Origin: Trichoderma breve
Taxonomy: Eukaryota; Ascomycota; Sordariomycetes; Hypocreales; Hypocreaceae
DNA length: 64,000 bases
Reading direction: 5' to 3'
Assembly: GCF_028502605.1 (NCBI RefSeq)
Contig: NC_079234.1
Location: 5,952,001-6,016,000, forward strand
The translations under genes were made by a program, and so were the position numbers. How positions within the stretch are numbered: the first letter of the stretch is position 1; the number at the start of each line of letters is the position of its first letter. The notes under the pieces were generated by a model that saw nothing but the letters and a program-made list of their open reading frames with translations, made no database searches and was not told the origin of the DNA. This document shows, one piece after another, positions 13,501-25,905 of this stretch.

Positions 13501-16500
13501 GATCCAGCACGGGCCAATGTCGAGCTTCCAGTTCCACGCGGTGGGGACAGGGCAAGCCACACGCACGGGCCAACTGATACCAGGGGTGGCTTGCTCCTCA
13601 TTTTGCAGCGCTAGCAAGCTAGAAACAACGCCAAAGGCAATACTATCACAACGACAGGAAAACCTTCTTCATCCTTGCCATCGACCATCTCCATTTGCAC
13701 ACGCTGCCGTGCCGTGCCTTCGCTACAGTACCCGCCTCGACCTTGTCTTGTACCTGTGCTGCCATCCGGGTAGGGAGCGGTACTTGTGTGTCTTTGAGTT
13801 GATTACCTACTGGAAATTGCCTGCTCGGCTACAAGGTTCCCTCTCCCGTGGTATTTGCTCGCCTCTCGTACGAGCATGGGCACAAAACGACTCGCGGAAA
13901 AGACGCTTGGCATGCACGCCATTTGCAAGCCCATCGGATGATTGGATGGTCGTCTTCAAGGCAATGGGAAAAAATGAGATACAGAATGTCGGCCTGGAGC
14001 TGAGCTGAGCTCCCAAGCCGTCCAAGTGCGTCTGCGTCTGCGTCTGCCTGCCTGCCCAGCACATCATCTCGCATCTCGAAACTCGTCTACGAGCACTTAC
14101 ATGACGCCGGTGCTCCGTACATGATGCTAATTCCATGTCGATGCGCCTGACCATCAGCAAACGCACATTTCTGCATGCTTAAAAAACCGCACCTACATGC
14201 CGCATAGGATGGCGTTCGAGCCTGAAGGGTCATCATGACTGGCATCCCGGCATCCAAGTACATGTAGTAGGTATGTTTGAGATGTGCCGAGCTTACGATA
14301 CTACTTGGGTTGATACACACTGTACCCCGTACTCGTACAGTACAGTCCGTCCTCGTACATGGGCAGATGCTGATGGTGTCGAGATAGATTACGGGAGCTT
14401 GTCTTGGCCAATCTGATGGGCTAGCGGCCCAAGCACAAAGCGCTCAAGTTTGCCGCCCGCCACGGCCTCCTCAGATCGCGGAGACGGGATTCTCTCATGG
14501 CCATTCGTCTCTAGGCGCCCAAGGGGCCTGCTCGCACATCCCAAGATGTATCTCTACTGCTACTCTTACCAACAGGTCTCAGCAATCTGCATGGCGTCCC
14601 AGGTGCAAGGATGCCATGGCATTATCCCCAACAAGCTACGAATCCTGACTCCTCGTTCGCCAGCCATGGAATCGCTCGTCGCCAAACGTACCACTATCAC
14701 GGCATAGCGTCGCAATGCGTTGCAGCTCCCGCTCGCCAGCGAGTCAAGACCAACCATGGTTCCATCTGGGAAATGGCACAGCTCAGATCAACTGGCCACT
14801 CTGCAAGTCATCCCATGGCACCACGGCGCCAACTCCCAGTGCCAGTGCTACACATTTGTATGTGTATGTGTAGTCTCTTACAAAGCGGACGCAGGCTTCG
14901 TCCATGTTGCTAGGAACGGACAAGACGACGACTAGTTTCACGCCTTGCAGCCGCATCTCCACCAGCCAACAGTAAGCGAAGAAAAATTAGAACAGGTCCA
15001 CTTTATGCGCGCATGGGGGGGAACACAACGAGCTCTGATACGTAGGGACACTGCAGAAGTTGGCGACACCACTGGCGCCCTCGTATCTCCCTAACACACG
15101 CTCCACCAAGGGAACCGCTTTCACATGGTAAGCAAACAGGGCACAGGCATGCAACTGCCACCTGCCTGTGAAGCTGTAATCTGGAAGACGACAGGGAAAA
15201 TGTCGTGATAGCTCTTTGCAATACGCAAGCAATCTGACTCACCGCGGTGGGAAAAGAGCACAGAGCACTCAAGAGTAGCCGAGACAAGGCCAGAGCTCGG
15301 AAATGGCTAGTTCCAAAGCATCTTAACGAGCTTCTTTTTGCCTTTTTAGAAGGACGAGAAGAAACCCAGTTCAGGCACAACACTGCGAAACTACTTCCAG
15401 ATGGAGTCTCGAAGGGAAATCCTCAACGCCGCCGGATGGACTGGGCCACCGAGCCGGTGGCAAAGCTCCGCGGCGACGCTATCATCGGCCTTCTTATTAG
15501 CGCTGGCCGCACCGCAAACCTTGCAGCCACATCCCTTCAGCACTGGCCATGGAGAGGGCGAGGGCCGTCAACGCCGTCTTGCTCACCGACACCAAAACCG
15601 TTGAGAGAGAAAAATTTCCCTCCTGAGATGATAAGCGTAAGAAAGCTTATGTGTGTACTACTTGCCTCCCTATCCACGCCTAGGAAGAATACTTGTACGA
15701 GTACTACTCCGGTGTGTCGATGCACGCCACCTGAAACCGAACGCAAAGGCCGCTGATTATTTCTTCTCTTTTTTTCCCATGCTTTTTTGCAGTTCCCTGT
15801 TTTGTAATACCTTACGTCGCATTACAGTTCCCGGTCCCCGGCAGTTGCTTGGACGTGCAAGGTTGCGAGGAGCCCGAAGCTGGATATATTTGCAGCTGAG
15901 ATTCGCAATTTCGTCGTCTCGAGAAGAACGAAAAAAAAAGCAACCCCCTCCCATCTCGACAAGCAAGCCGGGGGCCGCTGGCTTAGCGAGTTTCACGCTC
16001 ATCGTTCGATCGAAATCTTGCCCCTTGTGAGGCTGCCATTGACGCTAAGCAGGGGTGGTAGCTCTTTTGTCGATTCCAGAGATGGAATACTAATGCGCAA
16101 CCAGCCTTCGGCGGACAAGGCCTAAAAAGGAGAGGCTGCCTGGGCTGAACATGTTGAATTGTTGAACGGAACCGCCAAGGAAGTGATGAATTTTTTTTCA
16201 AATTGCCATTTACAAGTGACTCATGGCAAAACAAAACGTACTCGCAAGGGCTGGTTGTCAGCCTTCGCATTCTGCTCCCGTAAAAACTGAATCATCGGTT
16301 CGCTCATCTCCGCGCGGCAAACCCACTTCCGATAAGAAGAGCGACGCCGCACAAAATCTCCGACACACGGACAGCTTATCTATCGCCATAGCCCGGCTGT
16401 CGCTCCGTATACATGCAGTGTTCATACTATTGAGACATTATCCTTCCACCAAGCGCGAGATGAAAACGGGGCCCATCTGGCATGAATGCCCAAAGGCAAA

Positions 16501-17062
16501 AAAGATCACTTGCATTCATACGGCCGTACAGTCATGCTCCTAGCCGATGCTGAAGACATCCGACAGAGGCCCAGAGCCGTGAGCATGCAAGTCGGAGCGA
16601 TCCGTACCCACAAACTCCCGTGTCCGGCTGCCCCACCTCACGATGTTCTCTGCCGCCGGCCTTGTGGTAGTCGTGGTCGTAGTACGAGTACAAGGCTGGC
16701 ACCAAAGACGGGGCCCACGTCTTCTATATGGGGCACAAAAGATGGATGCTTTTGCAATGGTACGAGTGCTTTAGGGAGTACGGTTCGGAGTACTACGCAC
16801 ATGTACCACGACGACGCTACTGTAGACGCGAGCACTTACAAGCAGCAGTTTGCGATGTGTATCATGCTCGTCAACCCGAGACGCACAGTCGGAGCGGTGC
16901 AAACGCGTGTCGGCGCTTCGAGCATGCACATCATGGCCACTCATGTGCCCACAAGCAGATAAGGGCGAGCAAGTTTGGAGTCCGAGGAGCGCCTTGGCGA
17001 GGGCTTACTCGTACATACATACAGGGAGACGCAAGGATCCGAGCTCGGACGGCATCCGCTCC

Positions 17063-17163
17063 GCCATGCCATGCCATGTCATGTAGCATGTACGGTGCAG
17101 CAAGGAGCATGGAGCATGGAGCCTGTACTATCATGTATCATGTATCATGTAGTAGCATGTATG
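17063..17163. repeat. CATG-rich short tandem repeats
   Basis: Three adjacent micro-arrays: GCCATGCCATGCCATG (unit CCATG), GGAGCATGGAGCATGGAG (unit GGAGCAT) and TCATGTATCATGTATCATGTAG (unit ATCATGT). Copy numbers are two to three each. Degeneracy and lack of uniform spacers exclude a CRISPR array. Confidence 0.75.
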
Positions 17164-20100
17164 GCGAGCATCAGCAGAACATCAATAGTTGCCGGCCCAT
17201 GCATGCAAACGGTAGGCACGGAAATTATTTTCATCACGAACGTACACCTTCAGGCAGCATTTCTGCTCGCACTTTAACTCTCTCTCTCTAGACTGCGGGG
17301 GAATGGAGGCAGCTGACTTTGGCAGAAGCGAAGCAAGCGGGAAGTCATGTTCTGCATGCCCGTGATGGATGGCAGAGCACAGGGAACTCACATCGGCAAA
17401 AGAGAGAGCCCACCTCTTCCGTACAGGATTCTCAACTAGGGAGGAGGAGAACCAGCCACAGTAGCAGTGAGTTATCACTTCGTCTTCTTCTTTTTGCCTC
17501 CGATATGCACCCAATGGACCCTGTGGCGAGAGGGAAAATACAGTTAGAGAAAACGCCTCCCGTCTGGACGATTCCTTTTTCCGTATTACGAGTACACCGG
17601 TCTTCTGGGCCTTTCGCCATTGCCGCATGCCGCATGCCACAAATCAAATGTAAGGGAGATGGTAGCGGCACACGAGTACCTTGGTGGTGTGGCACTTACT
17701 TTCTTGGGTTCTACAAGCCGCAGATTCCAAGGCAACGATGCAGGAAGCTAGTAGCATTAGTATTACCATATCCACACCGAGTCGTAGTCGGAGGGGGGAG
17801 TGTGTGAAAGGCTGAGAGGACCAGCAGCAAGCCCACTCTCTTCGCCTTTCGTGCCGTGTTGAAGGGGCTGTGGCATGGTTTCTGGTGGATACAGTACCGT
17901 CCAAAGGATCTCCCCAATCAAACTAAATGCCAGCCATCCAACAGCCTCTGGCCCAACGATTGGTGAGATTGTGTTGTGGGAGTTTCCCCTCTCTCTCTTA
18001 CACCCCCTCCGGGTCTACTCCGTTTACCAGCTGTGGACTGGGACCTGGATGGCCAGAGAGAACGGAGACCAGATATGGAGATGGAGAGAGAGAAGAGAGA
18101 ACGGTCTCCTCCCCCGTGGAGAGGATTGCTCTTCGTTTTGCAGCTCCACTGGCCAAAAGGTCTAAGAGAGTTGCTAATGCGTGACCCGTATTTACAGCAC
18201 AGGCAGTATCTGTGAATGGAGGTTGAGCCTTATTGGTGGTGATGGACGATTCCGGACAAAGGACGAGATGAACTTGCAGAGTCACCGCCTTGCATTGCCC
18301 ACGGCTGTCAACCCCGGATCATCCATCTCATCACGCCTTCAAAACGATGGGTGGCTTGACATGAATTCGACCAAGTCGGCAATATCAGCCCAGGCGGTCT
18401 CGTGGTTCGACAAGCTGCAACCCCCGTCAAGCCACCTGCAGCCGCCAGGTGCTTGTCGTGCATTTCATCTCGCTCCCAGCAGCTTTTGAGGCGTTCCCCC
18501 GTACCTCGTACATGGCGCACAACTTACTCCAAAACCAAAGCATGGCTCATTGGCGCCAGGGGTCGAAACTTCCCACACCTTTCTCCGTGGGGATGTTGTG
18601 ATTTTTTTTGTTTTAGTCGTGGCCGCCCTGCATCTTTGCTCCGCAGTGTGGCGCCAGAGGGAAGCTCGTTTACTCGTACTGCAAATTGCCCAACCTCCAG
18701 GATGGCTGATAACGTGAATCACATGCTTCGAGTCCGTCTCATCCGTCCCGCCAATGTATCAGTTCTCGAACCTCGAGAATTTTACCTTTAATTGACTTGC
18801 ATATTCGCAAAAGGGCGGGGTAAAAAGGAGGGTGGCATTCTCTCTCCCTCTCCCTCTGATATTGGCAGCCGACTTCCCCGGAAACCATCAACAATCCAAA
18901 CGTTTATGCCGGCGGCGCAAAAACAAAAGCTGGCTGGCTAGCAATGGCACTTGATCATTTCAGCCCGCGGGTTCATGCTAGGGGGCAACCATAGCTACAC
19001 CAGCTAAGGCATGTCGAGATGCAACCCACGCTGAGCAACCCGTCCCGGCTAACGTTGGACGGAGCAATTTAACGGCGCACACAAATCTGCGGACGAGACC
19101 CGGTCTGCTGCACGAGCGGCCCACCGAGATTGAATCCCAGCAAAGCAGCTCTGAATCACACGAACGCCTCAGTCAGTGACCTTGTGTTGCGCTGCTGCGT
19201 TTCAAGTTGCGTGCTGCAAAAAGACGACATGGGTATGATGGCGGGGCCGTTTTTTTCTGCCCTCTGCCTTGGTCGCCGGCGGCTCGATGACGACATGCTG
19301 ATGTTTGTGCTCCATTCTGCGAGCTCCTCTCTCCCTTGTGTCGAGCTCACGGAGATGAGCGAAAAGGCCAGCTGAGATTCGATGGATGATACGTTGTCAG
19401 ATCGAATGTTGGGCGGCGAAAAGTCGCTGCAGGAATGATAGATGAAGAAATGGCCCGAACGGCTGGGCATACATCTCGATGTTCGCCACTGGTACAGGTA
19501 CATCTAGATCAAGAATCGCTAGCCCAACAATCTAGCAATCTAGAAGCTCGGATCGACAGAGGGAGCAGCAACAATGTCACCATCGAGGCGACGAGTTTAG
19601 ACCGCGCAGCGAACATCAGGCAAATCAGGGTCCTATTGGCAGCATCTAGATGTGCCACGGCGCAATCTAAGGAAACTCCGGGAATCCTATCACAATGCCA
19701 TGGCAAAAGGGACAAAAAGCCATCGGCCGCGTCGCCGCGCAATTGCTTGTTATCAAAGTCGGGTCTGCCCACCATCCCGCGCCGCAAAAGGCCATGATGC
19801 GCGCGCCGCATTGCTTGGTCAGTCTAAGCAGTCGTGTGAGCTCGTGCTGCATGAAAAATAAATTACTGTTTCGTATATTTGAGCAAGAAAAACCAAAAGG
19901 ACAGTACACAATGAAATCATATGGCGTCCGCCCCCCAAGAGGAAGCGGCCACGTCGAATCCCGCAGCAGCCGGCGGTTTTGTTACTCGTGCCGGTTTACT
20001 CATGCATTGTGACATCGTTTGCCTCTCCACAGGGGGCTTTCGGAGTGAATTTTTTCTACTCCCTCAACAAAGCTGAATAAGTCTTCTCTTTTTTTTTTCT

Positions 20101-23100
20101 CGCGGTGAGATGGGATTTGAAATTACACTGGGTCCGAGTCTTGCGAAACACGGAGCCTCTTTTTTTTTTCTTAGCCCCTCTAGATCGTGATGAGGTGCAT
20201 GGCACATCCAGCCCTGATCATGGATCAGTATGAGGATCGAAAATACGTACCCTGTCACCGAGGTGGATGCGCGACGATCGCAGCGTTATTTACGAGTGCT
20301 CAAGTGGCTCCCGTTGTGTCAAAGCCCGACTAACGGTGCCAGTCTCCTCCAGGCTGCATACGAGAAGGACGAGGAGTCAATGGCAGCTGGCCAAATAGGG
20401 CAATTAGCTCTTTGACGAAGCTTCTCGTTTACGGCGATGATTTTCAAACTCCAATTTTCATTTCCCATGCAGCCGGATATACAGGCAAGCTCTGACTTGG
20501 GCTCTCTTTTCTTACGGAAGCTTTCCCTCCCACGTACGGCTCTCCCACACACCCCCCTTCGAAGCTTTTTCTCCTCCTCACCCCGGCCGTCACACCGACT
20601 GGAATTGGCGCCGTCGGTTGGGGGCTGATGATACTATCCCCAAGCGCTGGCTACTCCAGGTACATTCGCTCTGCTGCCAATACTTGTACATGCTTTTCCT
20701 GGAAAGCTACGAGGGAGGCAAGGAGAAGAGGGCGGATAACGGAGCTAAGGCCCGTTGTAAGCTTTCGTCCCGTCCAGCTATCGCAGCCATTCTCAATTCT
20801 GCACCCCCTTCAGAAGTTCGTCAGTGTTTGGTTATGGCGCTGTATATTGCGTTACGACCCCAGCCCAATCGTGCATATTCAGCCATCAACCTGGCTTCCT
20901 TCTTCCCCGCAGTCCAAGAAAGCAAAAACTGCAGCCGTAAATTAAAAACCCAAAGCTATTGCCCGGTCGTCTGCAGCTTTTGGGCTCGAGGGGGGAAGCA
21001 GCCAAAACGGCCTTGCATACGCGCCTCGAGACGGTTTGGCGAACGAAACGCCACGCCGATGTGGCCGGCCGCCTGAGCGCTGCAGTTGCAGCAGCTAACG
21101 CCGTATCTGGCTGCTTGACGAAGCTTGGATCATGCATTGTGTGTCTATTCTTATGCCTGCCTACCTTACCTTAGCACGCCTTTGCACCCTTACCGGTACT
21201 CGTACAGACAAACGTTGCAGTACAAGCTTGGTACGTGTACCGTACTTTGGGACTAAACCCAAGGCATGGGTGAGCAAACGGAGTGTGCATATGGCCTCGC
21301 ATCCGGCCCCACTGGATGCCGGTGACGGATGAATGATCATTTATTTGATATTACTATATTGGCAGCAAGACGTACAAACGGGCGTCTACGAGAGTGCTAG
21401 GGCATGGGGAACCATCCGCGAGACGAAAAGGGCAATGAGAGGAGGGGGTTTAAGGGTACGGTACATGCGATTTGCAGAAGCCGTCTTCTCGTCAGGCATC
21501 GTTTTTTGCTGCTTGGTTCCTTTTTCGAATAGCTTCATTTTGGGCGCGGCCGAACTCGAGGTTCTTTTTTCCTTTCGACGGAATTAAGATGAGGTCTTAT
21601 TACTGTTGCTTATGGGGCTGGGGCTCTTTGCTGACAATAGCTGGGCTTCTTCTTTTGATGACAGATAAACGACGTCATGGACATGCCGGGGGGTGCCCTA
21701 GCTGAGAGCGGCAGGTCATGATACGGCAGCTTTTTTGTATCATCTGATGGGGGAGAGACGAGCAATTGAGACACCTTTGGTTTTTTTGCTGGGAGAGAGG
21801 AAAATCCTATTGCGACGGCGAGATGGTTTCACAAGTTTAGTTCGAGGCGGAACCGGTGAAGCTTCTTCCGGGGGGGGCTATTTCATTCAAGCCCGGCCGC
21901 CTCTTCAGATTTGCTTAGTCCGCTTGACCGCTAGTCCAAAGGGCTATCTTGCATCTTCTCTCTTTTTACCCTGGAGGTTTGGTGGTGGCTTGCAACCTTT
22001 TTGTTTTCGGGGCTAAAAGATGGAACGGCTTCTTTTTTTGCTGGCACGGGAAAGTAACCCTCCTCCTATAAGACGCATCTTTTGGTTCGCTCCGGCCGGT
22101 GTATTACTTTGACGACTAGTGGTGGTACTGCTTGAGAGTTTGCCGGCCGGTTGGCTGAGCTGGGCTGGTGGTGGTTGCTGCTGCTGCAGTTTACCCTGCA
22201 TCTGCGTTGTCGTTTCTTTTTTTCCCTTTTCCCCAGGATGTTTGCTGGTTTCTGCTTGGATCATGCTCCTTCGAATGCACCTGGGGGAGGGATGATTGCA
22301 TATGATATTCTGGGGTGCGGCATTGGCGGCTTTCTTGGTGTACTTTTTTTACGAGCTGCGTGAGTGACATGCGTTTCCAATGTTTCGGAGTGTGCATTCT
22401 TTGGTCTTGTCAAAGACGAGATGGGAGCTGCTGGATTGGCTGCTGGATTGGCTGCTGGACGGACGATGATGATTCATGTTTGTTTCTTCCTGGGGATATC
22501 CATGTCAGAATAAGCACATGTTATCCCTACCTATGCTCGTGCGTGCATGTTGTATGTACTCATATGCAGTAAACAGCTAGGTTTTGGGGCGTAGTCATCC
22601 GCATGTCTCTCTTTTTCCCCAGGGATGATGATCTTTTTTTCCTTCACCGACATGGACATGGACATGACAGCTTGGTGCTGCAGGAGTCGTGCATGGCGCT
22701 CGCTTGTAAGAGACTTACTTGGGCTGTGCAGGAGTGATGTATGTAGAAAGACGCAAGCTGCTTTGCTGTACGAATATGCATGTCCAAGTCAGCAGGTCGT
22801 CAAGTGACCTGAAGTCTGCACAGTAGTCCTTTCTGGAGAAGCATTAGCTCGGTGAAGATAGACTGCTCAGGGCGAATAGTTCAGTCCTGGCCGTCACGAG
22901 GGATGTGTTTTTCGGTAACCGAGAAAGTTTACCTTTGTCTCTGCTGATCCGATCAATTCTTTTCTTCTAGAATGATGCTTCGATTTCTCTTTTCGTCTGT
23001 CAGGTCGCCGAATTGGATGCTCTTGGATAGCTGCTTCGAGTTAGGAAGATGTCGATTGATCGGAGTCTGGGGTTGTGAGGTGTACGGTAAAGTTTCCAGC

Positions 23101-23952
23101 TTGCATATCTCCATCCTGGGGGTCTTTTTTTTGTGATAACTCAGAACTCGTATCTCTGTTTCTCTGTCTGTCTGTGTCAACGGCAACGGTAATGCAGAGA
23201 TAGATGCATCATGAGATCTATGATGGCATTGGTATTGAATAATGACTGTTCTGTATACGTGAGTGTGCATGTGAGCGTAAATATCGAGATGTATGAGTGT
23301 ATGTGTATAACTTTCGGTTGGCCGTGACTAATTTTTTCATCGGGTGACTTGAAAAAAAAAAAAGTTTGTTGCCTCTTTTCTTCTCTCTCTTTCTTTCCCT
23401 CTGTCTTTTTTCTGTTTCGTGATCCTTTCGGCTTGTTTCTCATGTGTTGTGAGTACACGATTTGTTTGGTTGCACAAACGGAGTGACGGTGAAGCTCCTG
23501 ACGCTCTGTTTGCCTAGCACAAAGGCCAGTTTCACAAAATCTAGTTTCATAACTCAGCATGTCGTTGTGAATTGATAAGAGAAGAGAAAAAATAGACACC
23601 GAATTCCATACCCTTGTGCCGTCTCTCGCGAGAAATTCCCCCTTTCGTGAACCTTTTGATAACGATAGCTCTGCCACGTCACCAGAGCGTGGTCTTTGAT
23701 AAGAGAAGCGAGAAGATACGCGATGGAGGACGAACGAGGGTCGATAAACGGTGTGGGAAACCCGGGAGTTTTGAAAGAAATAAAATATTTTATTTCGCAC
23801 AACTATGTAAAATTCCTGTTGTCATCATTCACACGTATCAAACATCCACCACAAAAAAAAAACGCCACTCTTTGGGGGTATCCAAAATTTCCTTTTTATT
23901 TGCCCTTTTGTCCAAAAACAAACACTGTTGAAAAAAGGTGTGAAAAGCTCGC

Positions 23953-25905
23953 TTAATCTTCATGCACAGGGGGGCCGGCATAGTTCTTGTTGCCCCAGGC
24001 CCAGTACCAGATGCCGGAAATCGCCGTCGCGGCAACGAAGACAACGGGGGCGTAGTTGACGGTCTCGGCGGTGACGGGGATGACAGTCGGCATACAGAAC
24101 AGCGGCAGAGCAAGCAGGGACCAGGCTGTTTGAAAACGGGGGGTAAGCATGAGAGCAGAGCAAAGAGGGTTTACGATTCGAGAAAGAGAGAAGATTACAT
24201 ACCAACAGTGACGACGTTGCAGACGGCACCAAGAGGGCCGAGGAAGAACTTGCCCTTGCGGACCTGCTTCCTTCCACTCAACAGGCTGATGGCGACGGGA
24301 GTTGCATAGGAAGCAGTCAAACAAATGACACCCACACCAGAGAATGCGTTAAATGCGGCAGGGGAACCAAAGTAGATGACTCCGAGGATAATCTGAACAG
24401 CCATGCTGAGCATCATGGCGTTGAGCGGCACGTCGAGCTTTTTGTTGACCTTGACCCACCACTTGGAGCCGGGAACGGCACCGTCACGAGCAAAGGCCCA
24501 GGTGCAACGAGACGCAGCAGTTGTGCAGCCAATACCGCAAATGATGGCAAGGACCATGATGGGAATGAGCAGGCCAATGGCACCGCCAGAAGATCCAACG
24601 GCCGACTTGATGATTGGGGGCACGGGCTGAGCGGACACGAGTTCGGCGAGCTCCTGCAGGTCGGGAATGACGAAGACGAGGGGGATGAGGAAGAGGAGGC
24701 CAGCAAAGGTGTTGATGAAGATGGTGGCAACCATGGCCTTGGGGACCTGGGTGGCCGGATCCTTGACTTCCTCGCACATACTGGACGTTGCGTGTTAGTT
24801 TCCAAGATGACGACTCGATGAGGAACTATCAATTGCAAAGGATATCACTTACGAGATAATCATTCCCGTCGAAGAGGTGGCATAGGCGGCGTGAAGCAGA
24901 CCAACGCAGAAAGACCAGCCACTGGGCCAACCGGAGAAGGACTCGAAATGGCCAAACACCCACTTGGCCTCGTGACGGCCGTGTTTGGCGAGGACCAGAA
25001 TGGTGATGAGAATGGCAATGACACCGGCAAAGGTCCAGAAAACGGCAGCAGTCTGAGCAGCAAAAGTTAGCACATTGTTGGGATAAGTCCTGGGGCAGAA
25101 GGAAAACTATTTCCCTTGATTCTGCAAGGAATTGAAGGGAAAAGGAAACAGCAGGACAAGACTCACATCCAACCAAGGAAGCCATTTGTTGCCGAGAGCA
25201 GACACAGCATTGCAGAACAGCGTCAGAGCCAAGAAGATGAGGAACACCTGCCAGGTTTCACCGGCAAAGATGCCAACGCCGGGCTCCTTTTCAAACACAT
25301 TGATGCAAGAGACGAAGAAGAGCGTGGTGCCAAAGTTTACGGCCAGGGTGATTGTGATGTTGCCAACAACAAAGAGCCAGCCGGTGATCCAGGATGCGAT
25401 GCGCCGCCACTTGGGAGAGGCCAGCATAAAGGCTTGGTAGTAGACACCTGAGGAGAAGAGCAAGATATGAATTAGCACGTTGCGCATTACAATTACGAAC
25501 AATTATACGAGATGTTCTGGTTTCTTGTCCGGGAACGGGATGGGCTAGATGTTTATTACCTCCGGCAGTAGGATAGACACTGGTGATTTCACCGAGAGAC
25601 ACGGCGACGCAGACAATAATGAGTGACACGAGAACCCAGCCCCAGATGATGTCGACGGGACCGCCTCCCACCAGCGGGTAGTATAGCGTCGTGGCGAGAC
25701 CGTACGGGATAGAGGCGAGGACAAAGGACATGAAGGCGACCTGGGCGGTGGATCGGTTGCGCGACAGCTCGGGGGTGTATCCGAGGGTCTCGAGGAGGTG
25801 ATCGGCCGAGTCCTCGACGGTGGAGAGATTCTGGGCGGTTTCGAGCTTGGAGTCGACGAGGCCCGGCTTCCCTGCCGGCTTGTTGGCCGAGGAGGAGGAA
25901 GACAT
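23953..25905 (-). CDS. APC-family permease, GABA/choline transporter type (UGA4/HNM1-like)
   Basis: Five exons: 25905..25560, 25447..25167, 25052..24853, 24780..24203 and 24125..23953. All introns are GT-AG and 72-114 nt, all phases are consistent, and the product is 525 residues. The protein has the 12-segment hydrophobic pattern of amino-acid/polyamine/organocation permeases. The first helix region (AFMSFVLASIPYGLATTLYY, about residues 57-76) and the GEITSVYPTAGG box are typical of the fungal GABA/choline subfamily. The loop MCEEVKDPATQVPKAMV and the later SRCTWAFARDGAVPGS box (minus strand near 24500) are further hallmarks. It should act in the plasma membrane in proton-coupled uptake of GABA, choline or related amines. 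The substrate cannot be read from sequence. Confidence 0.9.

Larger units (their letters stand above)
9181..23952. other. About 14.8 kb gene-poor region
   Basis: No reading frame here has recognisable domains, protein-like composition or consistent splice junctions. The longer open frames (for example 12296-12964 minus against 12408-13025 plus, and 13367-14008 plus) overlap each other on opposite strands and are low complexity. Both flanking genes are on the minus strand, so the stretch is the 3' side of the permease plus the far upstream of the CBM21 gene. It contains a 23-nt C run, CATG-rich repeats and many TACGAGTAC-like palindromic words, listed separately. No tRNA or rRNA gene was seen. 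Unannotated non-coding transcripts are possible but nothing in the sequence proves them. Confidence 0.5.

Noticed and set aside
13367..14008. 213-codon plus-strand frame
   Set aside because: No recognisable family, composition resembling translated intergenic DNA, and no splice partners.
17063..17163. Possible CRISPR-like array
   Set aside because: Units are 5-7 nt, irregular and without spacers, and the organism is a eukaryote.
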